Shown here one piece after another: positions 8,680 to 17,832 of a stretch of 33,563 nt of DNA. The translations under genes and the position numbers were made by a program. The DNA is from Pancytospora philotis. Taxonomy: Eukaryota > Microsporidia. Location: NCBI GenBank assembly GCA_023647555.1, contig JALRLY010000232.1, forward strand, positions 1-33,563, given 5' to 3'. The number at the start of each line of letters is the position of its first letter. The stretch's first letter is position 1. The notes under the pieces were generated by a model. That model saw only the letters and a program-made list of their open reading frames with translations, was not told the DNA's origin and searched no databases.

Positions 8680-9019
8680 TATTATTGGGGCTCAACCGCT
8701 TTAGAAAAATTTGCAACTGACTCGTGATGGGAACATATTTGAATATTTTGCTCGATCTTAATACGGCCATATTTGACAGCTTAGTGAAATGTTATCGCAT
8801 AGCTGATGATATAGGGTTGTTCCTGCTACAGTATTGTTGTGGTTATATAGCAGTAAAGCTTAGTGGGAGCGGTTCTGGAGCATGCTTGCGCAGGTTCAAT
8901 TGGATTACCCAGACAAATTATAATGGCCGCGCTAGAACTAACTATTTAAATATAGAAGCCGCGAAAAGCATTTAATTGATGGCCGGATGCGGCACGGGGC
9001 CAAACTAGCGGGGCGCTGC
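8680..9019. promoter_or_regulatory. Upstream region with duplicated 51-bp block
   Basis: The part beside 8679 has the C-run and AAATTT-like start signals of the gene to its left (minus strand). Bases 8758-8808 match 10261-10311 at 45 of 51 positions, and both lie 78-79 bp upstream of their gene starts. The 83-codon plus frame at 8724-8975 is open across this block but has no start signal. The right end contains the 3' flank of the next gene. Confidence 0.6.
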
Positions 9020-10183
9020 TTATTCTGTAGCCTGCCCATTCTGAACTATTGGAGCGCGACTGGCTGGCCGTGCCACTAGATTTGATAGCCGGCCTGTAAG
9101 CGCGGTCCACTGCATCGTCTCACGTTTGAGCCGCGTCGCGATAGCGGCCGGCAGTTCACTTATGCAAGCAGAGCTGAAGCGCAACAGATCCAGCCGCCTT
9201 CCCAAAGATCCGCTCGCATCGTAGTAGTACCGCTCGCACAGCTGCGCCAGCGTATCTTCTGGTACGTTCTGGGTTTTGAGGTGGCTGACAAGACGCGGCA
9301 TGAAGTCAGATAGCAGCCGCGGGAACTGGTCGACGCTGTCCAGAATGGTAATCATCTCGTGTTTAAAATCGAACTTTTCAAAGTTCTCCAAAATATGGAG
9401 GCATTCTGCGTTTAGAGCGCTGTGCACTATGGCCGTAGCAACGGCTTTTGTAGCTGCTTCCCGTTGCTCTTTAGGACAGGCAGAAATGTACGTGGAAGAG
9501 AGCGCTACAAAGAAGCTGATATCCTCCGTGTCGGGTTCTGACAAACGCCCCATTTTGGACAGTTTCATGCATGCGGTTATAAACTCGATGAGAGCTGTCC
9601 GCATGCTCATATCATTGAAGTGGGCGCTCCTGGCGCGGATGTAGAAAAGGAAGCTGGGAATGCTATTGCGGCCTCTGCAGATGGTACAGAACTCCGTAAC
9701 GGGCATTTCCAACAGCCGCACAATCCAACGATCGATGGCTCCGAGCCATTCACGCGTACTGGCCATCAGAGCTTCTTCTTCAAAGTCTATACTGCAGTGC
9801 AGTATTCCCTGCATTACAAGCAAGAAGGAAAATGAATTTTGCTGAATGATGCTGCTGACGGGGCGCCCCATCGAGATTTCATAGACTGTAGCGCTTGCTA
9901 CTTCGCTAGGTGTTTTGTACTGCTCATCGAGCAGCTCCGAATCGGCCGATGCAGGGATATCTGTCATCACGTTATTCGTGCTGTTCTGCAGCCGGACGAC
10001 CTTTGCGCGACATAATTTCCCAATCATTTTCTTTTCAATGGTTGCAAAGTACGAATCCATGGGTTCAACCCAGATTGGCCCTGTCTCGAGCTGCGGTGCT
10101 GGATCTTCTTGTACCTGTGCATCATCAGTTTGTTCCGTTTCCATTGCTAGGACCAGCAGAGGTATAGAAAGTATCAGCATCAT
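9020..10183 (-). CDS. Secreted family A protein (387 aa), tandem duplicate
   Basis: CCATCCCTCAAT precedes the ATG at 10183. The signal peptide is MMLILSIPLLVLAMETEQ. The body matches the 7477-8679 protein throughout, with substitutions spread evenly rather than confined to one end, which suggests an old duplication now evolving as a protein. Shared landmarks are EISMGRPVSSII, FITACMKLSK, a DISFF block, LCERYYY and ELPAAIATRL. It lacks the basic C-terminal tail of its partner and ends in a short polar stretch. Hydrophobic spacing suggests an all-helical fold. No catalytic motif seen. The 3' flank (GCCGGA...AACTAGCGGG) is shared with the partner gene, so the duplicated unit was longer than the coding part. 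Confidence 0.85.
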   Translation of the reverse strand: MMLILSIPLLVLAMETEQTDDAQVQEDPAPQLETGPIWVEPMDSYFATIEKKMIGKLCRAKVVRLQNSTNNVMTDIPASADSELLDEQYKTPSEVASATVYEISMGRPVSSIIQQNSFSFLLVMQGILHCSIDFEEEALMASTREWLGAIDRWIVRLLEMPVTEFCTICRGRNSIPSFLFYIRARSAHFNDMSMRTALIEFITACMKLSKMGRLSEPDTEDISFFVALSSTYISACPKEQREAATKAVATAIVHSALNAECLHILENFEKFDFKHEMITILDSVDQFPRLLSDFMPRLVSHLKTQNVPEDTLAQLCERYYYDASGSLGRRLDLLRFSSACISELPAAIATRLKRETMQWTALTGRLSNLVARPASRAPIVQNGQATE

Positions 10184-10260
10184 ATTGAGGGATGGACACA
10201 GTTTTATAAATAATTCGCAATTAATTCATGGATAAGCTTATTATAAAATTTTACAAGGCC

Positions 10261-10311
10261 TTAATATGGCCATATTTGACGGCTTATTGAAATATTGTCG
10301 CATGGCTGATG
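10261..10311. promoter_or_regulatory. Conserved upstream block (copy 2)
   Basis: This is the partner of 8758-8808 at the same distance from its gene start. It contains a GGCCATATTTGAC core. On the plus strand it overlaps a small frame from ATG at 10266 to TGA at 10370 (34 aa), described under findings. A duplicated promoter is the simplest reading. Confidence 0.45.
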
Positions 10312-10462
10312 GAGCGTATGCCTTCTACAGTGTTATTGCAGCTATATGGTCAAGTATACTACTGCTGTGAGCTTACCAATTCAAGCATGTCTATTTGAGT
10401 GCATAATTCAACCCTATTTGACATCGCAACGGTCAAAATATAAGTTAATTGAACGCATTTGT

Positions 10463-11890
10463 TTATTTCTTTTTCATGTGCAGTCTTACGACATGTTCAT
10501 GTACCGCATCCATCTTATTCAGTGACATCTTTTCATAGATAATTTCTCTGAACTGCTTGAATTTCGTTGAGTCTCCCTGGCTGCTCGGGACGAGCTCCAG
10601 CACCTCGACCAACACCCGGGCGATGAAGGCATCCGGCATGCACTCGATAAGAAGGCCATTTTTAGAGCCCTGAATGCACCAGCGCAGCACCCTGAGGTGT
10701 GTGTCCGCGCCAGACTCAAAGTAGTAACGCGTGCACACCCCGTTCTGCTCGTCCTCGCTGATACCCCAGCGTCTGAGCAGCTGGATCAGCTCGGGGAAGA
10801 AGGTATGATCCACCGTCGGGAGCGGACTGGGCAGTCCCCTAAGAATTTCTGTAACGCTGTAGCCGAAAAAATTATCGGCTAAGGCGTTGAGCCCGTGCTT
10901 GTAGTCGCAGTCCAGGAGGCACTGGAGGATATCACGGACGTACTGCTTCCGCGTCTTCTCAACGCAGACCAGCGACTGCGCCATGAACAAGTGGATGAAC
11001 ACGGCAATAAAGCTACAGTTGGCTTCGGTGTTTGTCGATGCTGCCTTATCGCTCTCTTTGATATACCCAATGCAAGATCTCATAAAATCGTTGAAGAGCG
11101 CGCGAAGCGTAGTATACGCCTCTATCTCGCGCCGCACGCACAGGTACAATACATAATCATCGGTGGTGTTATACTCTACCGTAGTCTTGAAGTATTCTAA
11201 CATGTCTTTGCGCAAGGCCTGGTCTATCGAACCGTTGATAGTATTGAGCGCGGCGATCTCTGGCTCTTTGCCCTCCAGGCAGGTGGAGAACGTGAGTGTC
11301 TCGATCCTAAGCACGGCGTCTTCCGGTGTGCGCTTGGTTAGGAATGCCGTGCTGGTTACGTGTCTGGTGAGGAGTTTATGCATCACCATTATGTGGGAGA
11401 ACGGAAGAAGCGCCAGGAGCAAATCGAGCTTGCTGTTTTCCTGGTAGCGCAGCAGCAGGCGGATTGTGTCCTGCTCGATGCCATCAGCTTCTTCATGTCC
11501 AGAGTCCGTGCCTGCATCGATAGCGCAGGCGGCGAGTATATTGAGCGCTTTGTCAAATGTTGCATCTACATCGTTCGCTTGCGCTGTACCAACGGCGGTG
11601 TGTTCAGCTTCAAGCGGCTGTTCATGGCGTATGGTGCCGATGCTGTTAGGCTCCTGCGAGGATCCCAGGAGGTACAGCACGGTTTGGCGGACGGTTTGCA
11701 GTATGTGCATCTCCTCGGGCGTGTAGCCATAGCGGATGTGGCCGATGCGGTGTATAGTAGCCGTGTCGAAATCGCGATTAGTGGCAACAAGCGTGGGATG
11801 GCTGCCGCGCACCCCCGCTAGCAGAACGAGTAATGCGGCACCGAGCAAGCATCTCCAGCGCACGCGGCAGAGGAACTCGCTGCCGTGCAT
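10463..11890 (-). CDS. Secreted family A protein (475 aa), diverged member
   Basis: The start at 11890 follows GGACCCTT. Residues 13-30 (CLLGAALLVLLAGVRGS) are a strong signal peptide. It is a helical protein with no second membrane span. Two regions tie it to family A. NTTDDYVLYLCVRRE near residue 241 matches NTTDYILLVRNRY in the 13765 protein. CTRYYFESGA...LRVLRW near residue 387 matches the YFTEAG...RLRWL block. The middle (about 295-350) also follows the DISFF region of the two preceding proteins. An Asn-Thr sequon falls in the first block. The stop overlaps AAATAAAC. It is transcribed away from the next gene across a 347-bp shared upstream region. Function unknown. Confidence 0.83.
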   Translation of the reverse strand: MHGSEFLCRVRWRCLLGAALLVLLAGVRGSHPTLVATNRDFDTATIHRIGHIRYGYTPEEMHILQTVRQTVLYLLGSSQEPNSIGTIRHEQPLEAEHTAVGTAQANDVDATFDKALNILAACAIDAGTDSGHEEADGIEQDTIRLLLRYQENSKLDLLLALLPFSHIMVMHKLLTRHVTSTAFLTKRTPEDAVLRIETLTFSTCLEGKEPEIAALNTINGSIDQALRKDMLEYFKTTVEYNTTDDYVLYLCVRREIEAYTTLRALFNDFMRSCIGYIKESDKAASTNTEANCSFIAVFIHLFMAQSLVCVEKTRKQYVRDILQCLLDCDYKHGLNALADNFFGYSVTEILRGLPSPLPTVDHTFFPELIQLLRRWGISEDEQNGVCTRYYFESGADTHLRVLRWCIQGSKNGLLIECMPDAFIARVLVEVLELVPSSQGDSTKFKQFREIIYEKMSLNKMDAVHEHVVRLHMKKK

Positions 11891-12237
11891 AAGGGTCCTT
11901 TCAGGTGCGAGGTTTTTATGAGGTGTCCATTGGCGTTGCTATCAAAATGACAACATATCAAATTCGCAATGCGCTAGCATTCTACAGTAAATATTGACTG
12001 TATGTAACGCAGTTGTGTGTAGGCATGCTGCGCTTATTAGGCCGCATTACAAGAACGCCTTCACAGCGAATATAGAGCTGTTGGAACACACGCAGCATTT
12101 GCATGCATGTTAACAGCCGTCTCAAAAACTCAAAATAATTGTCAGATGATTGAGTGACTAATTAGCACAAGCAAAAGTCACAGCAGCTGAGATACCGCAT
12201 CTCGAGTTGTTCTTTCGATAAAAATTTGCCCTGAATC
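11891..12237. promoter_or_regulatory. Divergent upstream region between two family A genes
   Basis: The left gene reads away from 11890 with ACCCTT before its ATG. The right gene starts at 12238, with AAATTT at 12222-12227 and GCCC at 12228-12231. The middle is AT-rich and has no supported frame or RNA. Confidence 0.6.
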
Positions 12238-13470
12238 ATGCTGGCCGTCGTCTCATGTGTGCTTGAGGGCGTGGCTGCCAGCCAGTTTGAGGGGAGCGAT
12301 TTTGCGCCGCTCGACATGTCTCGCGGCTACGACCGTATTATAAGGGAAATCAGCCCGTTCAAGGAGATTCTCGTCACGAATCACGGCCGAGACAGAGACC
12401 TGTTCGAAAAAATTTATGACCGCGCGGTAAAGCACTCAGGAAAGCCGCCAAATGACGCTACTGTGACTGAGGCTATGATATACGCAGTTGCAGACTATAT
12501 TGTGAGGGATCCATCTCCCATCGAGTGTGTAGAGAAGAAATTGCTGTTCTGCAATTGCCTCGCGGAATACACCATGATCGCGTCTATTATCCGCTTTGCA
12601 CAGGGAAAGCCAAGCAATGCGGAACAGCGCAGCAGGATCAAATTGCTGCTCGAGCACCTGGACGAGCAGATCGCCGCAAAGCGCGCGGTGGATCCCAAGG
12701 ATTTCTTCGTCAGAAAAAGAAAGGGTCGCTTTCTCTATGATGCACTGGTGTATTTGTTTAGCGAGGTGGATAGCGGCGTGGACGCCGTGCGAGAGCGCTT
12801 TCGCAAGATGCTGCAGGCAGCAGCCGAGAAGAGGGACGTACATCATAACATCCTCGGTACAATCGTAAAATTGGTCAATGCGCTTGATTCGGCTACATTC
12901 ATATGCGACATAGAGCAGTATGAATTCCAAGAGGCGTTTCTCGCGTTTGTGACCTCTCAAGATGGCCTTTGGGCTGTCAAGTTTTTGGATAGCATCAAGC
13001 TTAGTGGTGGGACTGCCGAGCTCGTTCTAGAATATGTAACAAGCGGGCAGCACCTAAGAGTCAATCCATGCTTTGTGGTGCTGTATGCCCAATACGCTCT
13101 GGAGAACGTGACTCAGAATGCTCTTTGGGTGGAGTCCATACTGTTCAAGTACTTTACCGAAGCGGGCCTGCCAGTCCGGCTGAGGTGGCTGTGTGAAATG
13201 CCCGAGATTCTGCGGCGGATGCCTGTGCGGGTGATTTGCCATGTTCTCCATTACATCTGGAAAGACCCCGCGCTCAGCCTGGCATCGTTCATCGATGAAA
13301 AAATGAAAGATGTCGAAGTGAGCCTGTTTTTGGGCACGCTGGCAAGCACCCTAACGGTGGATCACTACCCCGGATTTTATCCTGTGCTACTTGAGCACTG
13401 CCCTTCTAATATCAAGAATGCGTGGGTTGCGTACATTGCGGAGCTGCATGCACAATCCAGCGCTAGATGA
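12238..13470 (+). CDS. Secreted family A protein (410 aa), short form without coiled coil
   Basis: The start lies six bases after AAATTTGCCCT. MLAVVSCVLEGVAASQ is a short signal peptide matching those of the 22066 and 24043 proteins, with a conserved ASQ end. Landmarks are EISPFKEI at residue 37, DPSPI at 91, LAEYTMI at 108, VDPKDFF at 151, YDALVYLFSE at 167, NPCFVVLYAQ at 276, YFTEAG at 305, RLRWL at 314 and CHVLHYIWK at 334. It shows what the ancestral layout probably was. Where its two relatives carry about 110 residues of coiled coil, it has only a short link (about residues 190-205). The fold appears helical and extracellular. Function unknown; no enzyme motif. Confidence 0.87.
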   Translation: MLAVVSCVLEGVAASQFEGSDFAPLDMSRGYDRIIREISPFKEILVTNHGRDRDLFEKIYDRAVKHSGKPPNDATVTEAMIYAVADYIVRDPSPIECVEKKLLFCNCLAEYTMIASIIRFAQGKPSNAEQRSRIKLLLEHLDEQIAAKRAVDPKDFFVRKRKGRFLYDALVYLFSEVDSGVDAVRERFRKMLQAAAEKRDVHHNILGTIVKLVNALDSATFICDIEQYEFQEAFLAFVTSQDGLWAVKFLDSIKLSGGTAELVLEYVTSGQHLRVNPCFVVLYAQYALENVTQNALWVESILFKYFTEAGLPVRLRWLCEMPEILRRMPVRVICHVLHYIWKDPALSLASFIDEKMKDVEVSLFLGTLASTLTVDHYPGFYPVLLEHCPSNIKNAWVAYIAELHAQSSAR

Positions 13471-13764
13471 AGCTGGAAAGGAAATCCGGTGGAGTGCTTT
13501 CTGGATGCTCAGCAATCTCGATGACATGCGCACTAAATTTATACCTTTATAGTTTATCTAATAAAACAGTGGCAAAGAGACAAGTCTCGACCATCAGCGA
13601 CAAATCGTGGTTATCATTTGGAATTAGTAAAACTCGCTTGCGCCGTTTATTGATGGTGGCAACGCCTGGCCAATAGTGCAAAACTTTTACACCGATCTAG
13701 GTATCCATGCAGGGTCGATGCCTGGCCGCCCAGCTACTGTAATCGCAAATTTTCGTTCGCCCAC

Positions 13765-15237
13765 ATGCTGGCCGCAATTTTTTGGCAGCTGGTACGCTGC
13801 CATGCAGGTGCGGATGGTAAGGTAGCTGATCCAGCTGCCATCACCACCACCGACTACACCGAATTCGGCGCTCTCAAGAAACCCAAGCTCAATGCGCTGG
13901 AGAAACGAGTGCTGGATCAGCTCTGGACGAGCGGCATATGCAGTACCAGCCCCGAAATCCCATCAGGAAAAATCGATGCGCGGATGACATTGCCGTCAAC
14001 TGCCGAAAAAACGTGCTGTCTGACCTACTCGGTGCTTGACGACACCAGTCGGCGCGATCAACCCCATCGGCTGCTTGACCGGCTCTTCGACAGCTTTGGA
14101 TCTAGCGGCCACATACTATTGGAGAAGCTCTTCTGTATCGGGTGTCCTGCACCGGCCGCTGGGTACGTTTCAGACGCGCACAAACAGCTGGCCGAGCTCA
14201 TCCAGGCGTCCAGCGACCTGCTGGAAAAGATCGCTGCGGAGGTGGGTACGAGGGTGAGATATGAGCGCACAATCAACTTAGCGCAATATGCTAAAGAAAA
14301 TAAGGTGCCAGATAATACCACTGATTACATACTATTGGTAAGAAACAGGTACATCCTGAATAAGAATGATTTTATTGCGGAGCTATCTGACCTGTTTGAT
14401 TACTGGTTCAATGACTACGAGCGTTTCTCGAAGAACTTCACCACTATCTCCGAATGCATCTCGATAATTTGGCACTACAGAATCCTACCGAATTGGAGGC
14501 AGCCTGAATTCCGGGATAAGTTGGCTAGGCACATCATCGACAAAGAAGAGCCCAGGTATCTGGACCTACTATCCAGCTTCCTGCACAAACAATATGTGAA
14601 GCAGGTAGTTACTGCTTATTTTGAGGCCTACGACTTCGATTTATTCAAGCCACAGTTCGTTCTCAACTACATCAAATATGCCCAGGAATCGGGCGGCGAC
14701 ACATACGGCGTAATATCGCGCACCTGGAGGAGGTACCTAAAGGATGTACCTACATTCTTGCGCAAGAAAACCGCGTTCAAAGATGAACTGTTCACCCAGC
14801 TGCCCCAGTGGTTTCTGCATAAGATATTCGTCCATTTGAAGGGCCTCCCAGCGAACGACCCTAGCAGGGGCGTTAACATCTGCGCCTTTGTACGCAGGCT
14901 CGATTGCGATTTATTTCTCCAGATCGTGAGCAAATGTAAGGGCGTTGAAGAACAGAATGCGCTATTAGATTTCATGCTTGACTGTCTAGATGCTAGCGGA
15001 GTTAAGGAGTATGCATCGTACGTTAATTCTGGTACGTATGGCAATACCATACCCGCTGGATGCATGGATGTAGCATCACAGCTACGCTGTGCAGTAAACG
15101 CACTCATGCGTGAGAGACGAGGTGCTGCGGTGGACGGTCCCCAATTGTCAATTAAAAAGGACAGTATTTTACACGCTGGCAGCGCCAATAACCAGTTACT
15201 TTCTATCGGTGAAGCGGTGTTTCCCATCAAACAATAA
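13765..15237 (+). CDS. Secreted family A protein (490 aa), diverged member
   Basis: AAATTTTCGTTCGCCCAC precedes the ATG. MLAAIFWQLVRCHAGADG is the likely signal peptide. The protein is helical with scattered Cys and no membrane span. NTTDYILLVRNRY (residue 188 on) aligns with the 10463-11890 protein. The segment from PQFVLNYIKYA to WRRYLKDVP aligns in pattern with NPCFVVLYAQYA...FKYFTEAG of the 12238 protein, so it is placed in family A with moderate support. The C-terminal 60 residues are unique. It lies head to tail behind 12238, 294 bp downstream of that gene's stop, with no RNA or other gene between. Function unknown. Confidence 0.83.
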   Translation: MLAAIFWQLVRCHAGADGKVADPAAITTTDYTEFGALKKPKLNALEKRVLDQLWTSGICSTSPEIPSGKIDARMTLPSTAEKTCCLTYSVLDDTSRRDQPHRLLDRLFDSFGSSGHILLEKLFCIGCPAPAAGYVSDAHKQLAELIQASSDLLEKIAAEVGTRVRYERTINLAQYAKENKVPDNTTDYILLVRNRYILNKNDFIAELSDLFDYWFNDYERFSKNFTTISECISIIWHYRILPNWRQPEFRDKLARHIIDKEEPRYLDLLSSFLHKQYVKQVVTAYFEAYDFDLFKPQFVLNYIKYAQESGGDTYGVISRTWRRYLKDVPTFLRKKTAFKDELFTQLPQWFLHKIFVHLKGLPANDPSRGVNICAFVRRLDCDLFLQIVSKCKGVEEQNALLDFMLDCLDASGVKEYASYVNSGTYGNTIPAGCMDVASQLRCAVNALMRERRGAAVDGPQLSIKKDSILHAGSANNQLLSIGEAVFPIKQ

Positions 15238-15704
15238 TGCAAGTACCGGTAAAAATCTGTACTAATCTGGGGTTATCGTGCTATGGCAAGCGCCAAACTT
15301 ATAAAAGTAAATCTACTCAGGCCATGCAATTTTATGATTATTTGAATAATTCGTATCTGCTCCTGCGCCATCTGTGCGCTTCCGCGCGCCAGCTCTTTTA
15401 TTACCAGTTCATAACAGTCGTGCTTACGCATCTTTTCCTTTCGAACTGCTTGTAGCCGATCGTGGCTGGTAATATTAAAACTAGCAATATCTGTAAGCAG
15501 ACAATGATGAATGAAAGCTTCAGCTAGACATTTTTTAATGCTTTCATCCGCACCGATACTTGATGCTGCATCCGAAAGTTGTGCATCACTTTACCTTGAG
15601 CACCATCATAAAACGCATCCTCTCAGTAATATTCCAACGCATAAAACAAAGAACAGTCAAATGAATTTACTAAACCGCCAGCGTTCTATAGATCCCCTGA
15701 GCGG
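15238..15704. other. Intergenic, convergent 3' ends, possibly decayed sequence
   Basis: This 467-bp gap lies between the 3' ends of a family A gene and RNA14. It is AT-rich in places. An ATGAAAGC...GCTTTCAT inverted pair lies near 15511-15546. The plus frame at 15511-15708 starts on an ATG but has no C-run before it and no recognisable similarity. It may be the remains of a gene, but I cannot show this. Confidence 0.45.
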
Positions 15705-17084
15705 CTAAATGCCCGCCAGCAGCTCCGAAATCATGCCAAAATCGACATTCGCAAAGATGTTCTCGCGCGTGGCGATCTTGGGCAGCCTCTCGAGGAACTG
15801 CGCCAGCAGATCGTCCGTCGCAAACTGCAGGTCCATGTACCCGAAGTTGCCCAGCACCTCCTCGTAGATGCCCTGCGTGCCGTTCGCCTTGATCTTGTCG
15901 ACGACGACGGGCGCCGGCGGGAGCAGCTCCTGCCGCTTCCGCGCCTCCTCGCGCTCGGCGATCAGCGCGCGGTACGCATCGAAATCGCCGTGCTGGAACT
16001 CGTACTCGATCATCTGCGCCCACATGCGCTCCGTCTTGCCGAGCTTCTTGAAGAGCCCGCGGATGTTGTCGTCGTCGCCGATCTTGAGGAAGAGCCCGAG
16101 GAACTCCTCGGCGAGCTGCGGGTTCTCCGGCTCGCGTGCGCAGGCCTCCTGGAAGATCTGGTAGGCGGCCTCCTTCGAGCCGCCGTGGTAGTACTCCACG
16201 TTCGCCACGTAGATGAACACGCGGTGCCCCACGCGCTCCCGCACCTCCGCAAACTTGAGGCGGTAGGCCTCGATGCCCTCGTTCTTTATTATCCAGTTAA
16301 AGTAGTTTATGCAAACGAGGTCAAAATTTTCCTTGTCGTCGAAATTGAAGAAGTTTTTGCCGTAGAGAAAAGAGTACCAGATGGAGATAAAGAGGGAGCT
16401 CGATGCGGCCGGTTTTACAGCCTCCTTCATGTAGAAGGAGTGGAGGAAGCGCAGCGCCTCCACGCCGGGGAGCTTGGAGGTGTAGAAGTTGAAGATAAAG
16501 CCGAGCCGCGCCGAAAACGCGGACTTCGAGAGTTTGAGCGGGTTCTCGAGCTCGATGTCGAGGATCTTAAAGTAGCTGTCGGCCTGGATGTGCGCGAGGA
16601 GCCGCTGGTAGACCGACGCTGCGTTGCTGTAGACGGGCTGCATCTGCTCGATGATGCCGCGGGCTGTCGATCTGTTTACGCTAAGCTCCCACTTCTCGTA
16701 TTCGCTCCAGAGCTGCGAGAGGCCGTGCACGGGCGTGGCCAGCACCGACTGGTAGATCTTTCTGGTCTTCTCGATGCACAGCGCCTCGTCGTCGAGGTTG
16801 TCGAGCTCTGCGATGTACTCGCGCACGAGGTCCACGGTGAAGTACGAGTGCTCGAAGTGTTGGAGGACGAACGCGTAGACATCGCCGATGTTCACCTTCT
16901 TGACCGACACGCGCTTGACATACTCCACGTAGAGGTTCCACAGGCGCAGATCGTAGGACTTCTTGAGGTAGCGGGAAAAGAGCCTCTCGAGCTCCTTGTT
17001 GAGCTTGCCGTTGTAGTACGACTGTGCGAGTTTGTACAGCTCGTCCTGCGTCTCTGGCTCTCTGCTCTGCTGCGCCTCTTCCAT
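15705..17084 (-). CDS. RNA14: mRNA 3' end processing factor, Rna14/CstF-77 family (HAT repeats)
   Basis: This is the scaffold of the cleavage factor that binds the pre-mRNA downstream region, bridging RNA-binding and polyadenylation subunits in the nucleus. It is made of HAT (half-TPR) helical repeats. The repeat TRKIYQSVLATPVHGLSQLW (about residues 125-145), followed by an acidic-aromatic helix, and HRVFIYVANVEYYHGGSKEA (about 285) are close in pattern to CstF-77. At 459 aa it is well below yeast Rna14 (677) or human CstF-77 (717). The C-terminal monkeytail region that binds the RNA15 partner appears reduced or absent. CCGCCCCC touches the ATG and AAAAATTTT lies about 12 bp further up. The codons are strongly GC-rich, as in the other conserved genes here. 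Confidence 0.9.
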   Translation of the reverse strand: MEEAQQSREPETQDELYKLAQSYYNGKLNKELERLFSRYLKKSYDLRLWNLYVEYVKRVSVKKVNIGDVYAFVLQHFEHSYFTVDLVREYIAELDNLDDEALCIEKTRKIYQSVLATPVHGLSQLWSEYEKWELSVNRSTARGIIEQMQPVYSNAASVYQRLLAHIQADSYFKILDIELENPLKLSKSAFSARLGFIFNFYTSKLPGVEALRFLHSFYMKEAVKPAASSSLFISIWYSFLYGKNFFNFDDKENFDLVCINYFNWIIKNEGIEAYRLKFAEVRERVGHRVFIYVANVEYYHGGSKEAAYQIFQEACAREPENPQLAEEFLGLFLKIGDDDNIRGLFKKLGKTERMWAQMIEYEFQHGDFDAYRALIAEREEARKRQELLPPAPVVVDKIKANGTQGIYEEVLGNFGYMDLQFATDDLLAQFLERLPKIATRENIFANVDFGMISELLAGI

Positions 17085-17364
17085 GGGGGCGGCCCAAAAA
17101 TTTTGAGAAGAGCTTGTGGGCGAGTGCTATGGTGGGGGATTTTGCGTTGTGTTGTGTGGTGGAGTGTTTTTGATAGGATAATAGTAGTGCATTCATAGAT
17201 GCTTTGTATTACCAGAATATGTTATTATTACTATCAAACATGCGCATAGCATGTTTAATTACATCTGATACATCCAAGCTTAAGGCTACTATTTAAGTTA
17301 ATCATGCCACCATTATAGATTTTAAAACAGCTCTGCATCAAATTAATAAATTTATTCAGCACCG

Positions 17365-17832
17365 CTACCCGAAGGTCTTCTTGTTGAACAGATTCAGCGT
17401 GACAGCAGCGAAGAAGGCCGAGTACGAGCGCCCGCCTTTGATGTACGTGTTGATGTACTCGGGCCACTCGTTGAGGTAGTCCGTCTGCTTGAGCACAAGC
17501 TTGTTGTCGGCCACCTCCACCTCGAAGACATCCTCCTCGCAGAAGGCGTAGACAGAACGCAGCACAAGCGTGTTCTTGTTCTGTTTGATAGAGAAGCCGA
17601 GGATGGTCTTCAGGTAGTGGAGCACGGAGGCAGCGTCCTCCACGCGCATGCCGCTGGCAGTGCTGGGCGCATCGGCCCCGCAGCACGGGCTGGGGCAGCC
17701 CTGGGGCGCCGGTGCCTGCGGCGTGGGCAGCTGGCCCAGCGGGTGCCGCGTCTTCTCCAGCAGCTCCAGTCTTTCGCGCAGCGCGCAGTTCTCCCGTTCC
17801 AGCTGCAGAATTTTTTCGCCGTGGCTGTCCAT
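17365..17832 (-). CDS. MAD1: Mad1-like protein, C-terminal domain with very short coiled coil
   Basis: Residues 67-155 read as the Mad1 C-terminal RWD-like domain: VLHYLKTILGFSI, then LRSVYAF, an acidic strand, a LKQTDYL segment, and the closing SAFFAAVTLNLFNKKT, which fits the Mad1 ending 'IPAFLSSLTLELFSRQT'. In other eukaryotes this domain binds Bub1 and kinetochores, and Mad1 recruits Mad2 for the spindle checkpoint. Residues 1-28 form a short heptad stretch. Residues 30-62 are a Pro/Ala/Cys linker. The total is 155 aa against about 720-750 in human and yeast. I do not see a good Mad2-binding motif. GAGCCCCGCC precedes the ATG. The stop is followed at once by AATAAA. Other RWD-type kinetochore proteins (Spc24, Csm1) are the main alternatives. 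Confidence 0.72.
   Translation of the reverse strand: MDSHGEKILQLERENCALRERLELLEKTRHPLGQLPTPQAPAPQGCPSPCCGADAPSTASGMRVEDAASVLHYLKTILGFSIKQNKNTLVLRSVYAFCEEDVFEVEVADNKLVLKQTDYLNEWPEYINTYIKGGRSYSAFFAAVTLNLFNKKTFG

Noticed and set aside
15511..15708. Small plus-strand gene after 13765
   Set aside because: No start signals, unremarkable composition, and it runs into the RNA14 3' end.
15990..17198. 402-codon plus-strand frame opposite RNA14
   Set aside because: It is a mirror of the GC-rich RNA14 codons, low in complexity (Leu/Val/Glu/Arg), without start signals.
17455..17745. Mad2-interaction motif in the linker of the Mad1-like protein
   Set aside because: The KTRHPLGQLPTP stretch only loosely recalls the motif; the required hydrophobic positions do not fit.
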